From Falsibacillus albus (GTDB lineage Bacteria > Bacillota > Bacilli > Bacillales > DSM-25281), in the NCBI RefSeq assembly GCF_003668575.1, contig NZ_RCVZ01000006.1, positions 124,001-188,000 of the forward strand: a DNA stretch of 64,000 nt. Direction: 5' to 3'. The position numbers and the translations under genes were made by a program. Each line of letters begins with the position of its first letter. Position 1 is the first letter of the stretch. Below, one piece after another: positions 43,047 to 52,118 of this stretch. The notes beneath the pieces were generated by a model. The model saw nothing but the letters and a program-made list of their open reading frames with translations, searched no databases and had not been told where the DNA came from.

Positions 43047-44483
43047 TTGGAGAAGACAAATAAATTGGGACTTTGGGTGCTTACGGCCCTTGTCGTTGGA
43101 AATATGGTTGGTTCCGGAATTTTCATGCTGCCCAGGACATTGGCAGAAGTCGCAAGTCCTGGCGGGGCGATGTTTGCCTGGATATTTACCGGATTTGGCG
43201 TACTTGTGACTGCATTGGTATTTGGAAATTTAGCCATAAGGAAGCCAAATTTGACGGGAGGACCTCAAATATATGCCAAGGAGCTATTCAAAGAAGGCTC
43301 CCAAGCATCCATTTTATCCGGATACATGTCTACATGGGGTTATTGGATTGGCAATTTTGCAGGGAATGTTGCCATCATTACTACGTTTGCAGGATATTTA
43401 TCATCGTTTTTCCCAGTATTAACGAGTCAGGCGGAATGGTTTACGATAGGCTCCTTATCGCTAAAAGTTGGAAATGTCCTGACATTTCTAGTTTGTACCT
43501 TATTATTATGGGCGACACATTTCATCATTCTAAGAGGTTTGGAAAATGCAGGGAAATTGAATTTTGCTGCAACAGCAACGAAAGTGATTGGTTTCTTTTT
43601 ATTCATCGTGATTGGGATATTCGCTTTTCAAAAATCCAATATTGTTCCTTTTATGGCTCCACATATCGATGAAAGCGGGAAAAGCATCGGATTGCTTGGC
43701 CAAATCAATCATGCGGCAGTCGCAACCTTATGGGCATTCATTGGAGTAGAATCCGCTGTGGTTTTTGCTTCAAGAGCGAAAAATCAAATTGATGTCAAAA
43801 GAGCTACTATGCTTGGACTATTGATCGCATTGGCCATTTATATCGGAATCAGTACTCTCGTAATGGGCATGCTTACCCAACAGGAGCTTCTTCATTCAGA
43901 TAAGCCTTTAATCGATGCGATTGCAGCTGTAACAGGGCCAATAGGAGGGAAATGCCTAGCCGGGTTGGGATTGATCAGCTTATTGGGCTCCACGATCGGA
44001 TGGGTGATGCTAAGTGCTGAAGTACCTTATCAAGCTGCGAAACAAGGGCTATTCCTGCCAGCTTTCCTGAGAGAGAATCAAGCAGGCATCCCTAAATTTT
44101 CACTCATTATTTCAAATGGGTTGGCACAGCTTTTCATTTTTTCGACCATATCAAATTCAATTTCCGATGCGTTTAATTTTGTGATAACCGTCGCAACACT
44201 TTCTTATCTTGTACCATATTTTATTTCATCTGTGTTTCAAGTAAAACTCGCATGGACTGGGGAAACGTATGAAAATCAATTGAAAACCAGGATCATCGAT
44301 GGACTGGTAGGACTCCTGTCCACGTTATATTCAGTTTGGGTTATCATTGCCGGCACCGCAGATATGAAAACATTCCTATTTGGCATAGGCTTGCTTGCAA
44401 GTGGAATCTTTTTTTATGGAAAGGTAAAACAAAACGCTGCACAGAAAAATCCCGATCAAGATCAAGATCAAATTTCTGCATAG
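43047..44483 (+). CDS. yvsH: APC-superfamily basic amino acid (lysine) permease, YvsH-like
   Basis: A 478-residue, 12-helix transporter of the basic amino acid/polyamine antiporter group. VLTALVVGNMVGSGIFMLP is the helix-1 substrate motif, and GVESAVVFASRAKN the helix-6 motif. The lysine riboswitch in front makes lysine uptake the likely role, as proposed for B. subtilis YvsH. It starts with TTG at 43047, 8 nt after AGAGGG. A terminator follows directly, so it is monocistronic. Confidence 0.88.
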   Translation: MEKTNKLGLWVLTALVVGNMVGSGIFMLPRTLAEVASPGGAMFAWIFTGFGVLVTALVFGNLAIRKPNLTGGPQIYAKELFKEGSQASILSGYMSTWGYWIGNFAGNVAIITTFAGYLSSFFPVLTSQAEWFTIGSLSLKVGNVLTFLVCTLLLWATHFIILRGLENAGKLNFAATATKVIGFFLFIVIGIFAFQKSNIVPFMAPHIDESGKSIGLLGQINHAAVATLWAFIGVESAVVFASRAKNQIDVKRATMLGLLIALAIYIGISTLVMGMLTQQELLHSDKPLIDAIAAVTGPIGGKCLAGLGLISLLGSTIGWVMLSAEVPYQAAKQGLFLPAFLRENQAGIPKFSLIISNGLAQLFIFSTISNSISDAFNFVITVATLSYLVPYFISSVFQVKLAWTGETYENQLKTRIIDGLVGLLSTLYSVWVIIAGTADMKTFLFGIGLLASGIFFYGKVKQNAAQKNPDQDQDQISA

Positions 44484-44495
44484 CTCATAATTCAC

Positions 44496-44526
44496 ATGCC
44501 CCGGTAAAATACCGGGGCTTTTTTTA
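44496..44526 (+). terminator. Rho-independent terminator after yvsH
   Basis: GCCCCGGTA pairs with TACCGGGGC around AAAA, followed by a T7 run. Confidence 0.93.
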
Positions 44527-44866
44527 GGGTCAGAATAAACGTGTTGTCCATGTAAGCCGGTTTCAAGCTGATGCCGGCCTTCGGAAAGCGAACATCCTTC
44601 CGAAAGAGTTATATTAGAAGTCTGTGGATAGGGCGTTTATATATACGGCAACCAAAAATCCTTATATAAGCTTCTCTCCTCTGTTTATTCTCCATATGAA
44701 CGGATTAGATAAAAATAAATGAAAATGATACCGTTTTCACTCACTATCTCGACCATATCCCCACTACTTCCGGAAATACCCTTGATAATATATATCAGCA
44801 TGTTAGTATAAAAAACGTTGTGAAAAGATACGAACAAAAAAGCGAACAAACGGGAGAGATGTATAG
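44527..44866. other. Intergenic region upstream of proC
   Basis: 340 bp without a gene. It holds a hairpin (CCGGT...GCCGG near 44560-44578) and TTCGGAA/TTCCGAA arms (44580-44605) that may be a worn copy of the dispersed repeat. No T-box (no AGGGTGG-ACCGCG block) was found, although B. subtilis pro genes can use one. The proC promoter is probably in the AT-rich stretch 44780-44820, but I cannot place it firmly. Confidence 0.5.
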
Positions 44867-45709
44867 ATGTTGAAGAATAAAACAATTGCATTCATCGGGG
44901 CAGGATCAATGGCAGAGGCAATGATTTCCGGAATCGTACATTCAGAACTCATGCCGAAAGATCAAGTGATTGCAACTAATAGAAGCAATGAAGAACGGTT
45001 GGAAGAGATTAGAAATAAATACGGAATCAAAGCCATGCCGAAAGATAAATTGGAATTTGAAGATGTTGACATTTTCATTTTGGCAATGAAGCCAAAAGAT
45101 ATTGATATAGCACTAGATTCCATTAAAGATAAAGTAAATGAAAATCAACTGATTGTTTCTGTATTAGCAGGGATCTCTACGGAATATATGGAGAAACAGC
45201 TGCCAGAAAATCAGCCGGTCGTCCGGGTCATGCCAAATACTTCGAGCATGCTTCAGGAATCAGCTACTGCCATTTCCACAGGAAAGTACGTAGCAATGGA
45301 TCATGTTCTCGAAATGAAGGAACTTCTTGCATGCATTGGAGAGGTATATGTGATCGATGAAGAACAAATGGATATCTTTACAGGAATTGCAGGAAGTGGA
45401 CCAGCTTACTTCTATTATTTAATGGAGCATATGGAAAAGGCTGGCCAGGCAGGAGGACTAGACAAAGAATTGGCAAGGAAGATCGGGGCTCAAACGATAC
45501 TTGGAGCAGCAAAAATGATGCTGGAGCAGGAAGATACACCAGCAGAGCTACGGAAAAAAGTGACATCACCGAATGGCACTACTGCAGCTGGACTTGAGGC
45601 ACTGAAAAACTTTGGTGGCGGAGAAGCGATTACAGAAGCTGTAAAAGGTGCAGCAAAAAGGTCGGAAGAAATCAGTTCACAATTGGAAAAACAACTGGTA
45701 ACGCAATAA
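44867..45709 (+). CDS. proC: Pyrroline-5-carboxylate reductase
   Basis: A 280-residue NAD(P)H-dependent enzyme catalysing the last step of proline synthesis. TIAFIGAGSMAEAMISGIV is the dinucleotide motif, QPVVRVMPNTSSMLQESATA and DIFTGIAGSGPAYFYYLME (split FTGIAGSGPAYFYY) are the family core, and KVTSPNGTTAAGLEAL the C-terminal signature. It is first of proC-proB-proA, with 19-bp and 18-bp gaps, giving the whole route from glutamate to proline. Confidence 0.95.
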   Translation: MLKNKTIAFIGAGSMAEAMISGIVHSELMPKDQVIATNRSNEERLEEIRNKYGIKAMPKDKLEFEDVDIFILAMKPKDIDIALDSIKDKVNENQLIVSVLAGISTEYMEKQLPENQPVVRVMPNTSSMLQESATAISTGKYVAMDHVLEMKELLACIGEVYVIDEEQMDIFTGIAGSGPAYFYYLMEHMEKAGQAGGLDKELARKIGAQTILGAAKMMLEQEDTPAELRKKVTSPNGTTAAGLEALKNFGGGEAITEAVKGAAKRSEEISSQLEKQLVTQ

Positions 45710-45737
45710 ATCAGTACGTAATACAGGAGTGATAGGA

Positions 45738-46865
45738 TTGACACAAAATAGCGGTAAAAAAAGAGTTGTCATTAAAATAGGAAGCAGTTCATTGACAAGC
45801 AGCCACGGGGAAATCAGCAGAAGAAAGTTGGAACGACTATCAGATCAAGTCGTGCAGTTAAAGGACGAAGGTCATGAAGTCCTTCTTGTAAGCTCTGGAG
45901 CTGTTGCAGCGGGATATCGTAAATTAGGTTGTCTGGAAAGACCAGATACCTTACCTGAAAAACAGGCTGCAGCGTCCATCGGGCAAGGGCTGCTTATGGA
46001 AGCATATTCCGAAATCTTTTTATCACATGGCTATGTAGCGTCACAAATATTAATAACGAGAAGTGACTTTTCCGATGAAAAAAGATATAACAATGCCCGT
46101 AATACGATTAATGTACTATTAGAACGCGGAATCATCCCAATCGTCAATGAAAATGACACTGTTACGATCGAACGTTTGAAATTTGGCGACAACGATACGC
46201 TTTCTGCAAAAGTATCAGGTCTTGTCGATGCAGATATGTTGATGATTCTATCCGATATTGATGGATTATATGATGACGACCCACGCAAGAATAAAAATGC
46301 AAATCTGTTGAGAAAAGTCGAGGATATTACACCGGAAATCGAAGATGCAGCAGGCGAGCCGGGAAGCTCGGTCGGTACCGGCGGCATGCGTTCCAAAATC
46401 GACGCGTTCAAAATCACGATGGCATCCGGCATTCAAGCATTCCTTGGTAGAGCGGATGTACCTAATATATTGATTGATGCCATTCATGAAAGAGCAAAAG
46501 GAACGTATTTCGATGCCCATAAGGACCATATCAACCTGGATCAAAAGAAACAGTGGATCGCCTTCAACTCCGGTCCTGAAGGTGAATTGATCATTGATAA
46601 CGATACGAAAACATTGATTACGGAGAAAAAAGAGAGCATTCTTTCATCAGGAATCTATCATGTCAAAGGCAGATTCAAGAAAAATTCTGTCGTCAGAGTA
46701 TTGGATTTGAATGGTGATGAACTCGGATTGGGCGTCGTGAATTATTCTTCAAATGAACTGAAAAAGATGCTTGAAAAAGTTGATAAAGATGAATTGATGG
46801 ATGTTGCAGTGGATATTGAACATTTGGTTTGCCATTTGGAAGTTTCTATCCCTATGGGAGTCTAA
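45738..46865 (+). CDS. proB: Glutamate 5-kinase
   Basis: A 375-residue enzyme phosphorylating glutamate, the first step of proline synthesis. KKRVVIKIGSSSLTS opens the amino acid kinase domain; VNENDTVTIERLKFGDNDTLSA and GTGGMRSKIDAFKIT are substrate-binding segments. A C-terminal PUA domain (about residues 275-375, from KGTYFDAH) is present, as in the long Bacillus form. TTG at 45738 lies 9 nt after AGGAG; the GTG at 45729 touches it. Confidence 0.95.
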   Translation: MTQNSGKKRVVIKIGSSSLTSSHGEISRRKLERLSDQVVQLKDEGHEVLLVSSGAVAAGYRKLGCLERPDTLPEKQAAASIGQGLLMEAYSEIFLSHGYVASQILITRSDFSDEKRYNNARNTINVLLERGIIPIVNENDTVTIERLKFGDNDTLSAKVSGLVDADMLMILSDIDGLYDDDPRKNKNANLLRKVEDITPEIEDAAGEPGSSVGTGGMRSKIDAFKITMASGIQAFLGRADVPNILIDAIHERAKGTYFDAHKDHINLDQKKQWIAFNSGPEGELIIDNDTKTLITEKKESILSSGIYHVKGRFKKNSVVRVLDLNGDELGLGVVNYSSNELKKMLEKVDKDELMDVAVDIEHLVCHLEVSIPMGV

Positions 46866-46883
46866 ATTCTAAGGAGGAATTGG

Positions 46884-48152
46884 ATGATTTTAAAAGAAAA
46901 TGATGTGAAAGCTGATGTTGAGAAGCAAGGATTGCTTGCAAAGAAAGCGTCTAAGAAACTTGGTCAATTAACAACGGAACAAAAAAATGAAGCCTTGAAC
47001 ATCATTGCAGATGAACTAGAGACGAATTATGAAAAGATTCTTGAAAGCAATAAAATCGATCTGGAAAAAGGAAAAGAAAAAGGTTTTGAAGATGCTTTCA
47101 TGGATCGCTTGGCTTTGTCGAAGGAAAGGATTGTTAACTTTGCAGACGGGCTGCGCCAAGTTGCAAAGCTGGAAGACCCGACTGACAAAACCATTTCCAA
47201 TTGGACGCTGGAAAATGGATTGAATGTTGAAAAAGTGACGGTTCCACTCGGCGTGATTGGAATGATTTATGAAGCACGTCCGAACGTTACAGTCGATGCA
47301 ACGGGATTAGCATTGAAATCAGGTAATTCGATTATTTTAAAGGGCGGGTCTTCAGCGATTTCTTCCAATTCAGCAATTGTGGATGTCATCCATTCTGCGT
47401 TGGAAAAGACTGAAATACCGGTAGATGCCGTCCAATTCATCCATTCTACAAACCGTGAAGCAACCCAAGCGCTATTTACGATGAACGAGTATGTGGATGT
47501 ATTGATCCCGCGAGGCGGCGGCTCATTGATCAAAGCTGTTGTGAATAATGCGACAGTCCCAGTATTAGAAACAGGAGTAGGGAATTGTCATCTCTATATT
47601 GATAAAGATGCCGATGTGAAAAAGGCATTGGATATCATCGTGAATGCGAAGACAGATCGTCCTGCTGTTTGTAATGCTGCTGAAACGTTGATTATCCATG
47701 AAAAGTGGCTGAAGGAAAATCATAAAATTTTAAATGAGACATTGATCAGCCGAAAAATCAATGTACATGGAGATGAAAAGGCGCTTGAGTATTTCACAGA
47801 TGCCGTCCCGGCTGGAGAAGAAGACTGGGCAAATGAGTATTTGGATTTGGCGATTGCAGTAAAAATCGTTTCGAATTTAGATGAAGCCTTGGATCATATT
47901 GAACAGTATGGAACGAAGCATTCAGAGGCAATCATCACTGAAAATGCAGAGACTGCGAAAAAGTTCCTGGATCTTGTTGATGCTTCTGCAGTTTACCACA
48001 ATGCTTCCACGCGATTTACTGATGGTGGAGCACTTGGGTTTGGTGCAGAAATCGGAATATCAACGCAAAAGCTTCATGCCCGCGGACCAATGGGGCTTCC
48101 TGCACTGACAACTGTGAAGTTCAAAATGAGAGGCAACGGCCAAATTCGATAA
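46884..48152 (+). CDS. proA: Gamma-glutamyl phosphate reductase
   Basis: A 422-residue NADPH-dependent reductase making glutamate-5-semialdehyde. VPLGVIGMIYEARPNVTVDA is the family signature, DVLIPRGGGSLIKAVV and DRPAVCNAAETLIIH (catalytic Cys) follow, and GGALGFGAEIGISTQKLHAR is the C-terminal motif. AAGGAGGA precedes the ATG. A strong terminator closes the operon. Confidence 0.96.
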   Translation: MILKENDVKADVEKQGLLAKKASKKLGQLTTEQKNEALNIIADELETNYEKILESNKIDLEKGKEKGFEDAFMDRLALSKERIVNFADGLRQVAKLEDPTDKTISNWTLENGLNVEKVTVPLGVIGMIYEARPNVTVDATGLALKSGNSIILKGGSSAISSNSAIVDVIHSALEKTEIPVDAVQFIHSTNREATQALFTMNEYVDVLIPRGGGSLIKAVVNNATVPVLETGVGNCHLYIDKDADVKKALDIIVNAKTDRPAVCNAAETLIIHEKWLKENHKILNETLISRKINVHGDEKALEYFTDAVPAGEEDWANEYLDLAIAVKIVSNLDEALDHIEQYGTKHSEAIITENAETAKKFLDLVDASAVYHNASTRFTDGGALGFGAEIGISTQKLHARGPMGLPALTTVKFKMRGNGQIR

Positions 48153-48163
48153 AAGAATAGCCT

Positions 48164-48206
48164 AAAAAAAATGCAGCTGTGCTGAATGCACAGCTGCATT
48201 TTTTTA
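48164..48206 (+). terminator. Rho-independent terminator of the pro operon
   Basis: AATGCAGCTGTG and CACAGCTGCATT form a perfect 12-bp stem around CTGAATG, with A- and T-tracts on the flanks. Confidence 0.95.
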
Positions 48207-48434
48207 TTTTCATTCCAGTGAAATCAGCCATCCATTTTACAAATTGAACAATCATACAACTGTTCAGTTTTACATAATGTATAGTGATTAGCAAATGAAC
48301 AAGGTGTAAAATGTACTAAAAGTTAAAAAATTCTGAAAACTAAGGAGGGATTTTACTATTAAAACCGAAATAAATTAAGGCAAGCTTTTTTTTGTTAACT
48401 GAATAAAATCAATCATTCACAAGGAGGACTTTAA

Positions 48435-49325
48435 ATGTCAGATAAGGTGAAAATTGGATTAATTCAAGCTACACATGATGTTGATGGCGGAGAACCTGTC
48501 AGTGTGCACAAAGAAAAAGCGATTGAAAAACATATCAAGCTAGTAAGGGAAGCAGCTGAAAAAGGTGCAAACATAATATGCCTGCAGGAAATTTTCTATG
48601 GACCATACTTTTGCGCCGAGCAGAGTACGAAATGGTATGATTCTGCAGAAGAAATTCCAAATGGGCCGACAACGAAAAGATTCCAGGAACTTGCCAAGGA
48701 ATTAGGGACGGTCATCGTCTTGCCGATCTATGAACGGGAAGGGATCGCTACATACTATAATACAGCTGCTGTCATTGATGCTGATGGTTCTTATTTAGGA
48801 AAATACCGAAAACAGCATATTCCTCACGTAGGAGTTGGAAATGAAGGCTGTGGATTTTGGGAGAAATATTACTTTAAACCTGGGAATCTAGGATATCCGG
48901 TCTTTGATACGGCCTTTGCAAAAGTCGGGGTTTATATTTGCTATGACCGTCATTTTCCAGAGGGCGCAAGGCTGCTTGGATTAAAAGGAGCAGAAGTTGT
49001 ATTTAATCCATCTGCTACTGTTGCAGGGTTGTCCGAATATTTATGGAAGCTTGAACAGCCTGCGCACGCCGTAGCCAATGGATATTACCTTGGGGCGATA
49101 AACCGTGTCGGCTTTGAAGGGCCATGGAACATGGGGGAATTTTACGGACAATCGTATTTAGTGGACCCAAGGGGCAATTTCGTTTCGATGGCCAGCAGGG
49201 ACAAGGATGAAGTCATAATCGGAGAGATGGACAAAAAGTTGATAAGGGAAGTCCGTGATACTTGGCAATTCTACCGTGATAGACGCCCTGAGACCTATCA
49301 GGAGATGACGGCGCTGCTACCATAA
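48435..49325 (+). CDS. Beta-ureidopropionase (N-carbamoyl-beta-alanine amidohydrolase, nitrilase superfamily)
   Basis: A 296-residue carbon-nitrogen hydrolase. The Glu-Lys-Cys triad is seen in CLQEIFYGPYF, GKYRKQHIPH and GVYICYDRHFPEGARLLGLKG (split GVYICYDRHFPEGAR). It cleaves N-carbamoyl-beta-alanine (or the beta-aminoisobutyrate form) to the beta-amino acid, CO2 and ammonia. It is first in the pyrimidine degradation locus. AAGGAGGAC precedes the ATG. Confidence 0.93.
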   Translation: MSDKVKIGLIQATHDVDGGEPVSVHKEKAIEKHIKLVREAAEKGANIICLQEIFYGPYFCAEQSTKWYDSAEEIPNGPTTKRFQELAKELGTVIVLPIYEREGIATYYNTAAVIDADGSYLGKYRKQHIPHVGVGNEGCGFWEKYYFKPGNLGYPVFDTAFAKVGVYICYDRHFPEGARLLGLKGAEVVFNPSATVAGLSEYLWKLEQPAHAVANGYYLGAINRVGFEGPWNMGEFYGQSYLVDPRGNFVSMASRDKDEVIIGEMDKKLIREVRDTWQFYRDRRPETYQEMTALLP

Positions 49326-49419
49326 AAAAAGACAGCATAGGGGGTTACATATCAATTATCTGAATGTGGAACCCTCTTTTTGTCATGGGCTGAATCAATC
49401 AAAAAAGGGAGGTTTTACT

Positions 49420-50784
49420 TTGGCCACATTGGATTCTGTGAGGATTTCCTTAAGTGATATCACTAAGAATTTCGAAGAAGTAGAGGCAGCACTAACCAAT
49501 CAGGAAGCATTGGAAGAAGCCAATAGATGTCTGTTCTGCTACGATGCGCCGTGCATTAAAGCTTGTCCGACTGGAATTGATATCCCTAAATTCATAAAGA
49601 AAATCACATCCGGGAACTTATTGGGATCAGCCAAAACCATCATGGAGTCAAACCCGGTTGGGGCGAGCTGTTCCCGTGTATGCCCCACTGAAGAGCTTTG
49701 CGAAGGCTCATGTGTACTCAATCATTCGACCAAGCCGATCATGATCGGCAATCTTCAACGCTTTGCGACCGATTGGGCAATTCAAAACGAAAAAGTTCTG
49801 TTCAGGCAGGAAAAACGGAATGGCAAGAAAGTTGCCATCATCGGTAGTGGACCGGCAGGACTTTCGGCGGCACGTGAACTCGCTTTATTCGGGTATGATG
49901 TCACGGTTTTCGAGGCCTTGGAAAAGGCTGGCGGGTTGAACACATATGGGATTGTTTCCTTCCGGCTGCCACAGAAGATTTCTTATTGGGAAGTCGATCA
50001 AGTCAAATCCTTGAATGTGAACATCAAGACGAATACAAAAGTCGGAAAAGATGTATCGGCTGAGGAAATATTGAACTCATTTGATACCGTCATCCTTGCA
50101 GCAGGGATGTCAAAAGTACCTGGTTTGGACATTGACGGGGAGGAACTGGAAGGAGTATACGACGCAATCGAGTTTGTTAAAGAGACAAAAACCAAACCAT
50201 TGTCAAATGATATCAAAGGGAAAAAGGTTGCCGTGATTGGTGCAGGTAATACGGCCATCGATGGGGCAACCTGTTCTGTTCGTCTAGGGGCGGAAAATGT
50301 GAAAATTTTATATCGAAGAACGCTTGAGGAAATGACTGCCTATGATTTCGAATATGACTTTGCCAAGCAGGATGGAGTCGAGTTCCGGTGGCTTACGGCG
50401 CCGAAAAAGATCATCGGCAAAGATGGAAAAGTCATTGGCATCGAATGCGTCAGGATGGAATTGGGGGACCCGGAAAAGGACGGAAGGAAGAGACCGTCTG
50501 TAGTGCCTGGCTCGGAATTTATCCTTGAGGTGGATGCCGTTATAAAAGCTATCGGTCAAACAAGGCACATCGAGCTGATCAATGAATTCAAGCTGAATCA
50601 TCAAGGAGGGGTTGTGGAGGTTAATAAAGAGACATTTCAAACCTCCAACCCGAGGGTTTATGCATGCGGCGACATCGTTTTTGGTAAAGGGGTCGGTGAA
50701 GCAATGGTAGTTACGGCTGCACAGCAGGGGAAAGAAACGGCCTACGCCATTCATAAGCAATTGATGAAGGCAGAGACAGCTTGA
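49420..50784 (+). CDS. preT: Dihydropyrimidine dehydrogenase, NAD(P)H-oxidoreductase subunit PreT
   Basis: A 454-residue flavoprotein like the small subunit of glutamate synthase. N-terminal Fe-S cysteines are in CLFCYDAPCIKACPTGID and CSRVCPTEELCEGSC. GSGPAGLSAARELALFGYDV binds FAD, and GAGNTAIDGATCSVRLGAEN binds NAD(P)H. It passes electrons to PreA for reduction of uracil or thymine. TTG at 49420 lies 7 nt after GGGAGG; the longer open frame to 49366 has no site. Confidence 0.92.
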   Translation: MATLDSVRISLSDITKNFEEVEAALTNQEALEEANRCLFCYDAPCIKACPTGIDIPKFIKKITSGNLLGSAKTIMESNPVGASCSRVCPTEELCEGSCVLNHSTKPIMIGNLQRFATDWAIQNEKVLFRQEKRNGKKVAIIGSGPAGLSAARELALFGYDVTVFEALEKAGGLNTYGIVSFRLPQKISYWEVDQVKSLNVNIKTNTKVGKDVSAEEILNSFDTVILAAGMSKVPGLDIDGEELEGVYDAIEFVKETKTKPLSNDIKGKKVAVIGAGNTAIDGATCSVRLGAENVKILYRRTLEEMTAYDFEYDFAKQDGVEFRWLTAPKKIIGKDGKVIGIECVRMELGDPEKDGRKRPSVVPGSEFILEVDAVIKAIGQTRHIELINEFKLNHQGGVVEVNKETFQTSNPRVYACGDIVFGKGVGEAMVVTAAQQGKETAYAIHKQLMKAETA

Positions 50785-50813
50785 ATTAATGATAAAAGGG
50801 GAGGAAATGAGTC

Positions 50814-52100
50814 ATGGCAGATTTACGAATCGATTTAGCAGGAATTAAGTCCCCAAATCCTTTTTGGCTGGCATCTGCACCGCCGACAAATTCAGGATAT
50901 CAGGTTCAGCGTGCATTCGAAGCTGGATGGGGTGGTGCTGTGTGGAAAACACTGGGGGATCCAATCATTAATGTTTCTTCAAGGTTTGCAGCAGTCAATT
51001 TTAATGGACAGCGCGTAGCAGGTTTCAACAATATCGAATTGATAACAGATCGACCTCTCGAAGTCAATTTGAAGGAAATATACGAAACCAAAAAAAGGTT
51101 TCCTGACCATGCCATCATTGCTTCGCTGATGGTTGAACCGAAGCAGGAGAAGTGGCATGAAATAGTCAAAAAAGTAGAGGATGTGGGAGTGGACGGGCTC
51201 GAATTGAATTTCGGGTGCCCACACGGCATGGCTGAGCGGGGAATGGGATCAGCTTCCGGACAGGTGCCGGAACTCGTCGAGAAACAGACCTATTGGGCAA
51301 AGGAAGTGGCAAAGACGCCTGTCATTGTAAAACTCACACCGAATATCACGGATATAACCGTCACAGCAGAGGCTGCTGTCAGAGGTGGTGCGGACGCCAT
51401 CAGTATGATCAATACGATCAACAGCCTTGCCGGGGTGGACCTTGACACATGGAACACGATTCCACATGTTGCCGGGAAAGGTGCCCATGGGGGATATTGC
51501 GGGCCTGCTGTTAAACCGATTGCGTTGAATATGGTAGCTGAATGTGCAAGGAATCCTAGGATAAATGTTCCGATTTCGGGGATCGGCGGAATATCGAGTT
51601 GGCAGGATACGGTTGAGTTCATGCTTATGGGAGCAGGCGGGGTCCAGGTCTGTACTGCAGCGATGCATCATGGGTTCCGGATCGTTGAGGATATGATAGA
51701 TGGACTTAACAATTATTTAGATGATAAAGAAATTGCCTCTGTTTCTGAGCTGGTGGGGAAATCTGTGCCAAAATTTTCCGATTGGGGGAACTTGGATCTA
51801 AACTACCAAGTGGTGGCGCGAATCAACAATGATGTCTGCATCAATTGCAACAAATGTCATATAGTCTGTGAGGATACGTCTCATCAATGTATCGATATGC
51901 TGAAGGACGCTTCTGGAAATAATTATTTGAAGGTTCGGGAAGATGATTGCGTTGGCTGCAACCTCTGTTCCATTGTATGTCCTGTGGATGGTGCGATCGA
52001 CATGATCGAAATACCGAGCGGCCAGCCCCCGATGAGCTGGAATCAGCGGCAGGAAGCATTAAGTTCCATTGAAAAGCCAAAAGTGGATGCATCCAAATAA
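50814..52100 (+). CDS. preA: Dihydropyrimidine dehydrogenase, catalytic subunit PreA
   Basis: A 428-residue FMN barrel resembling dihydroorotate dehydrogenase, plus a C-terminal 2x[4Fe-4S] ferredoxin domain (CINCNKCHIVCED and CVGCNLCSIVCP). It reduces uracil and thymine to the 5,6-dihydro forms with PreT. NFGCPHGMAERGMGSASGQ is the substrate loop: Ser148 stands where mammalian dihydropyrimidine dehydrogenase has its catalytic Cys. It follows preT by 29 bp. Confidence 0.93.
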   Translation: MADLRIDLAGIKSPNPFWLASAPPTNSGYQVQRAFEAGWGGAVWKTLGDPIINVSSRFAAVNFNGQRVAGFNNIELITDRPLEVNLKEIYETKKRFPDHAIIASLMVEPKQEKWHEIVKKVEDVGVDGLELNFGCPHGMAERGMGSASGQVPELVEKQTYWAKEVAKTPVIVKLTPNITDITVTAEAAVRGGADAISMINTINSLAGVDLDTWNTIPHVAGKGAHGGYCGPAVKPIALNMVAECARNPRINVPISGIGGISSWQDTVEFMLMGAGGVQVCTAAMHHGFRIVEDMIDGLNNYLDDKEIASVSELVGKSVPKFSDWGNLDLNYQVVARINNDVCINCNKCHIVCEDTSHQCIDMLKDASGNNYLKVREDDCVGCNLCSIVCPVDGAIDMIEIPSGQPPMSWNQRQEALSSIEKPKVDASK

Positions 52101-52118
52101 TAGAGGAGGTTGATTTTG

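Noticed and set aside
44527-44866. T-box leader for proline genes
   Set aside because: No AGGGTGG-ACCGCG T-box sequence or specifier-loop structure could be found.
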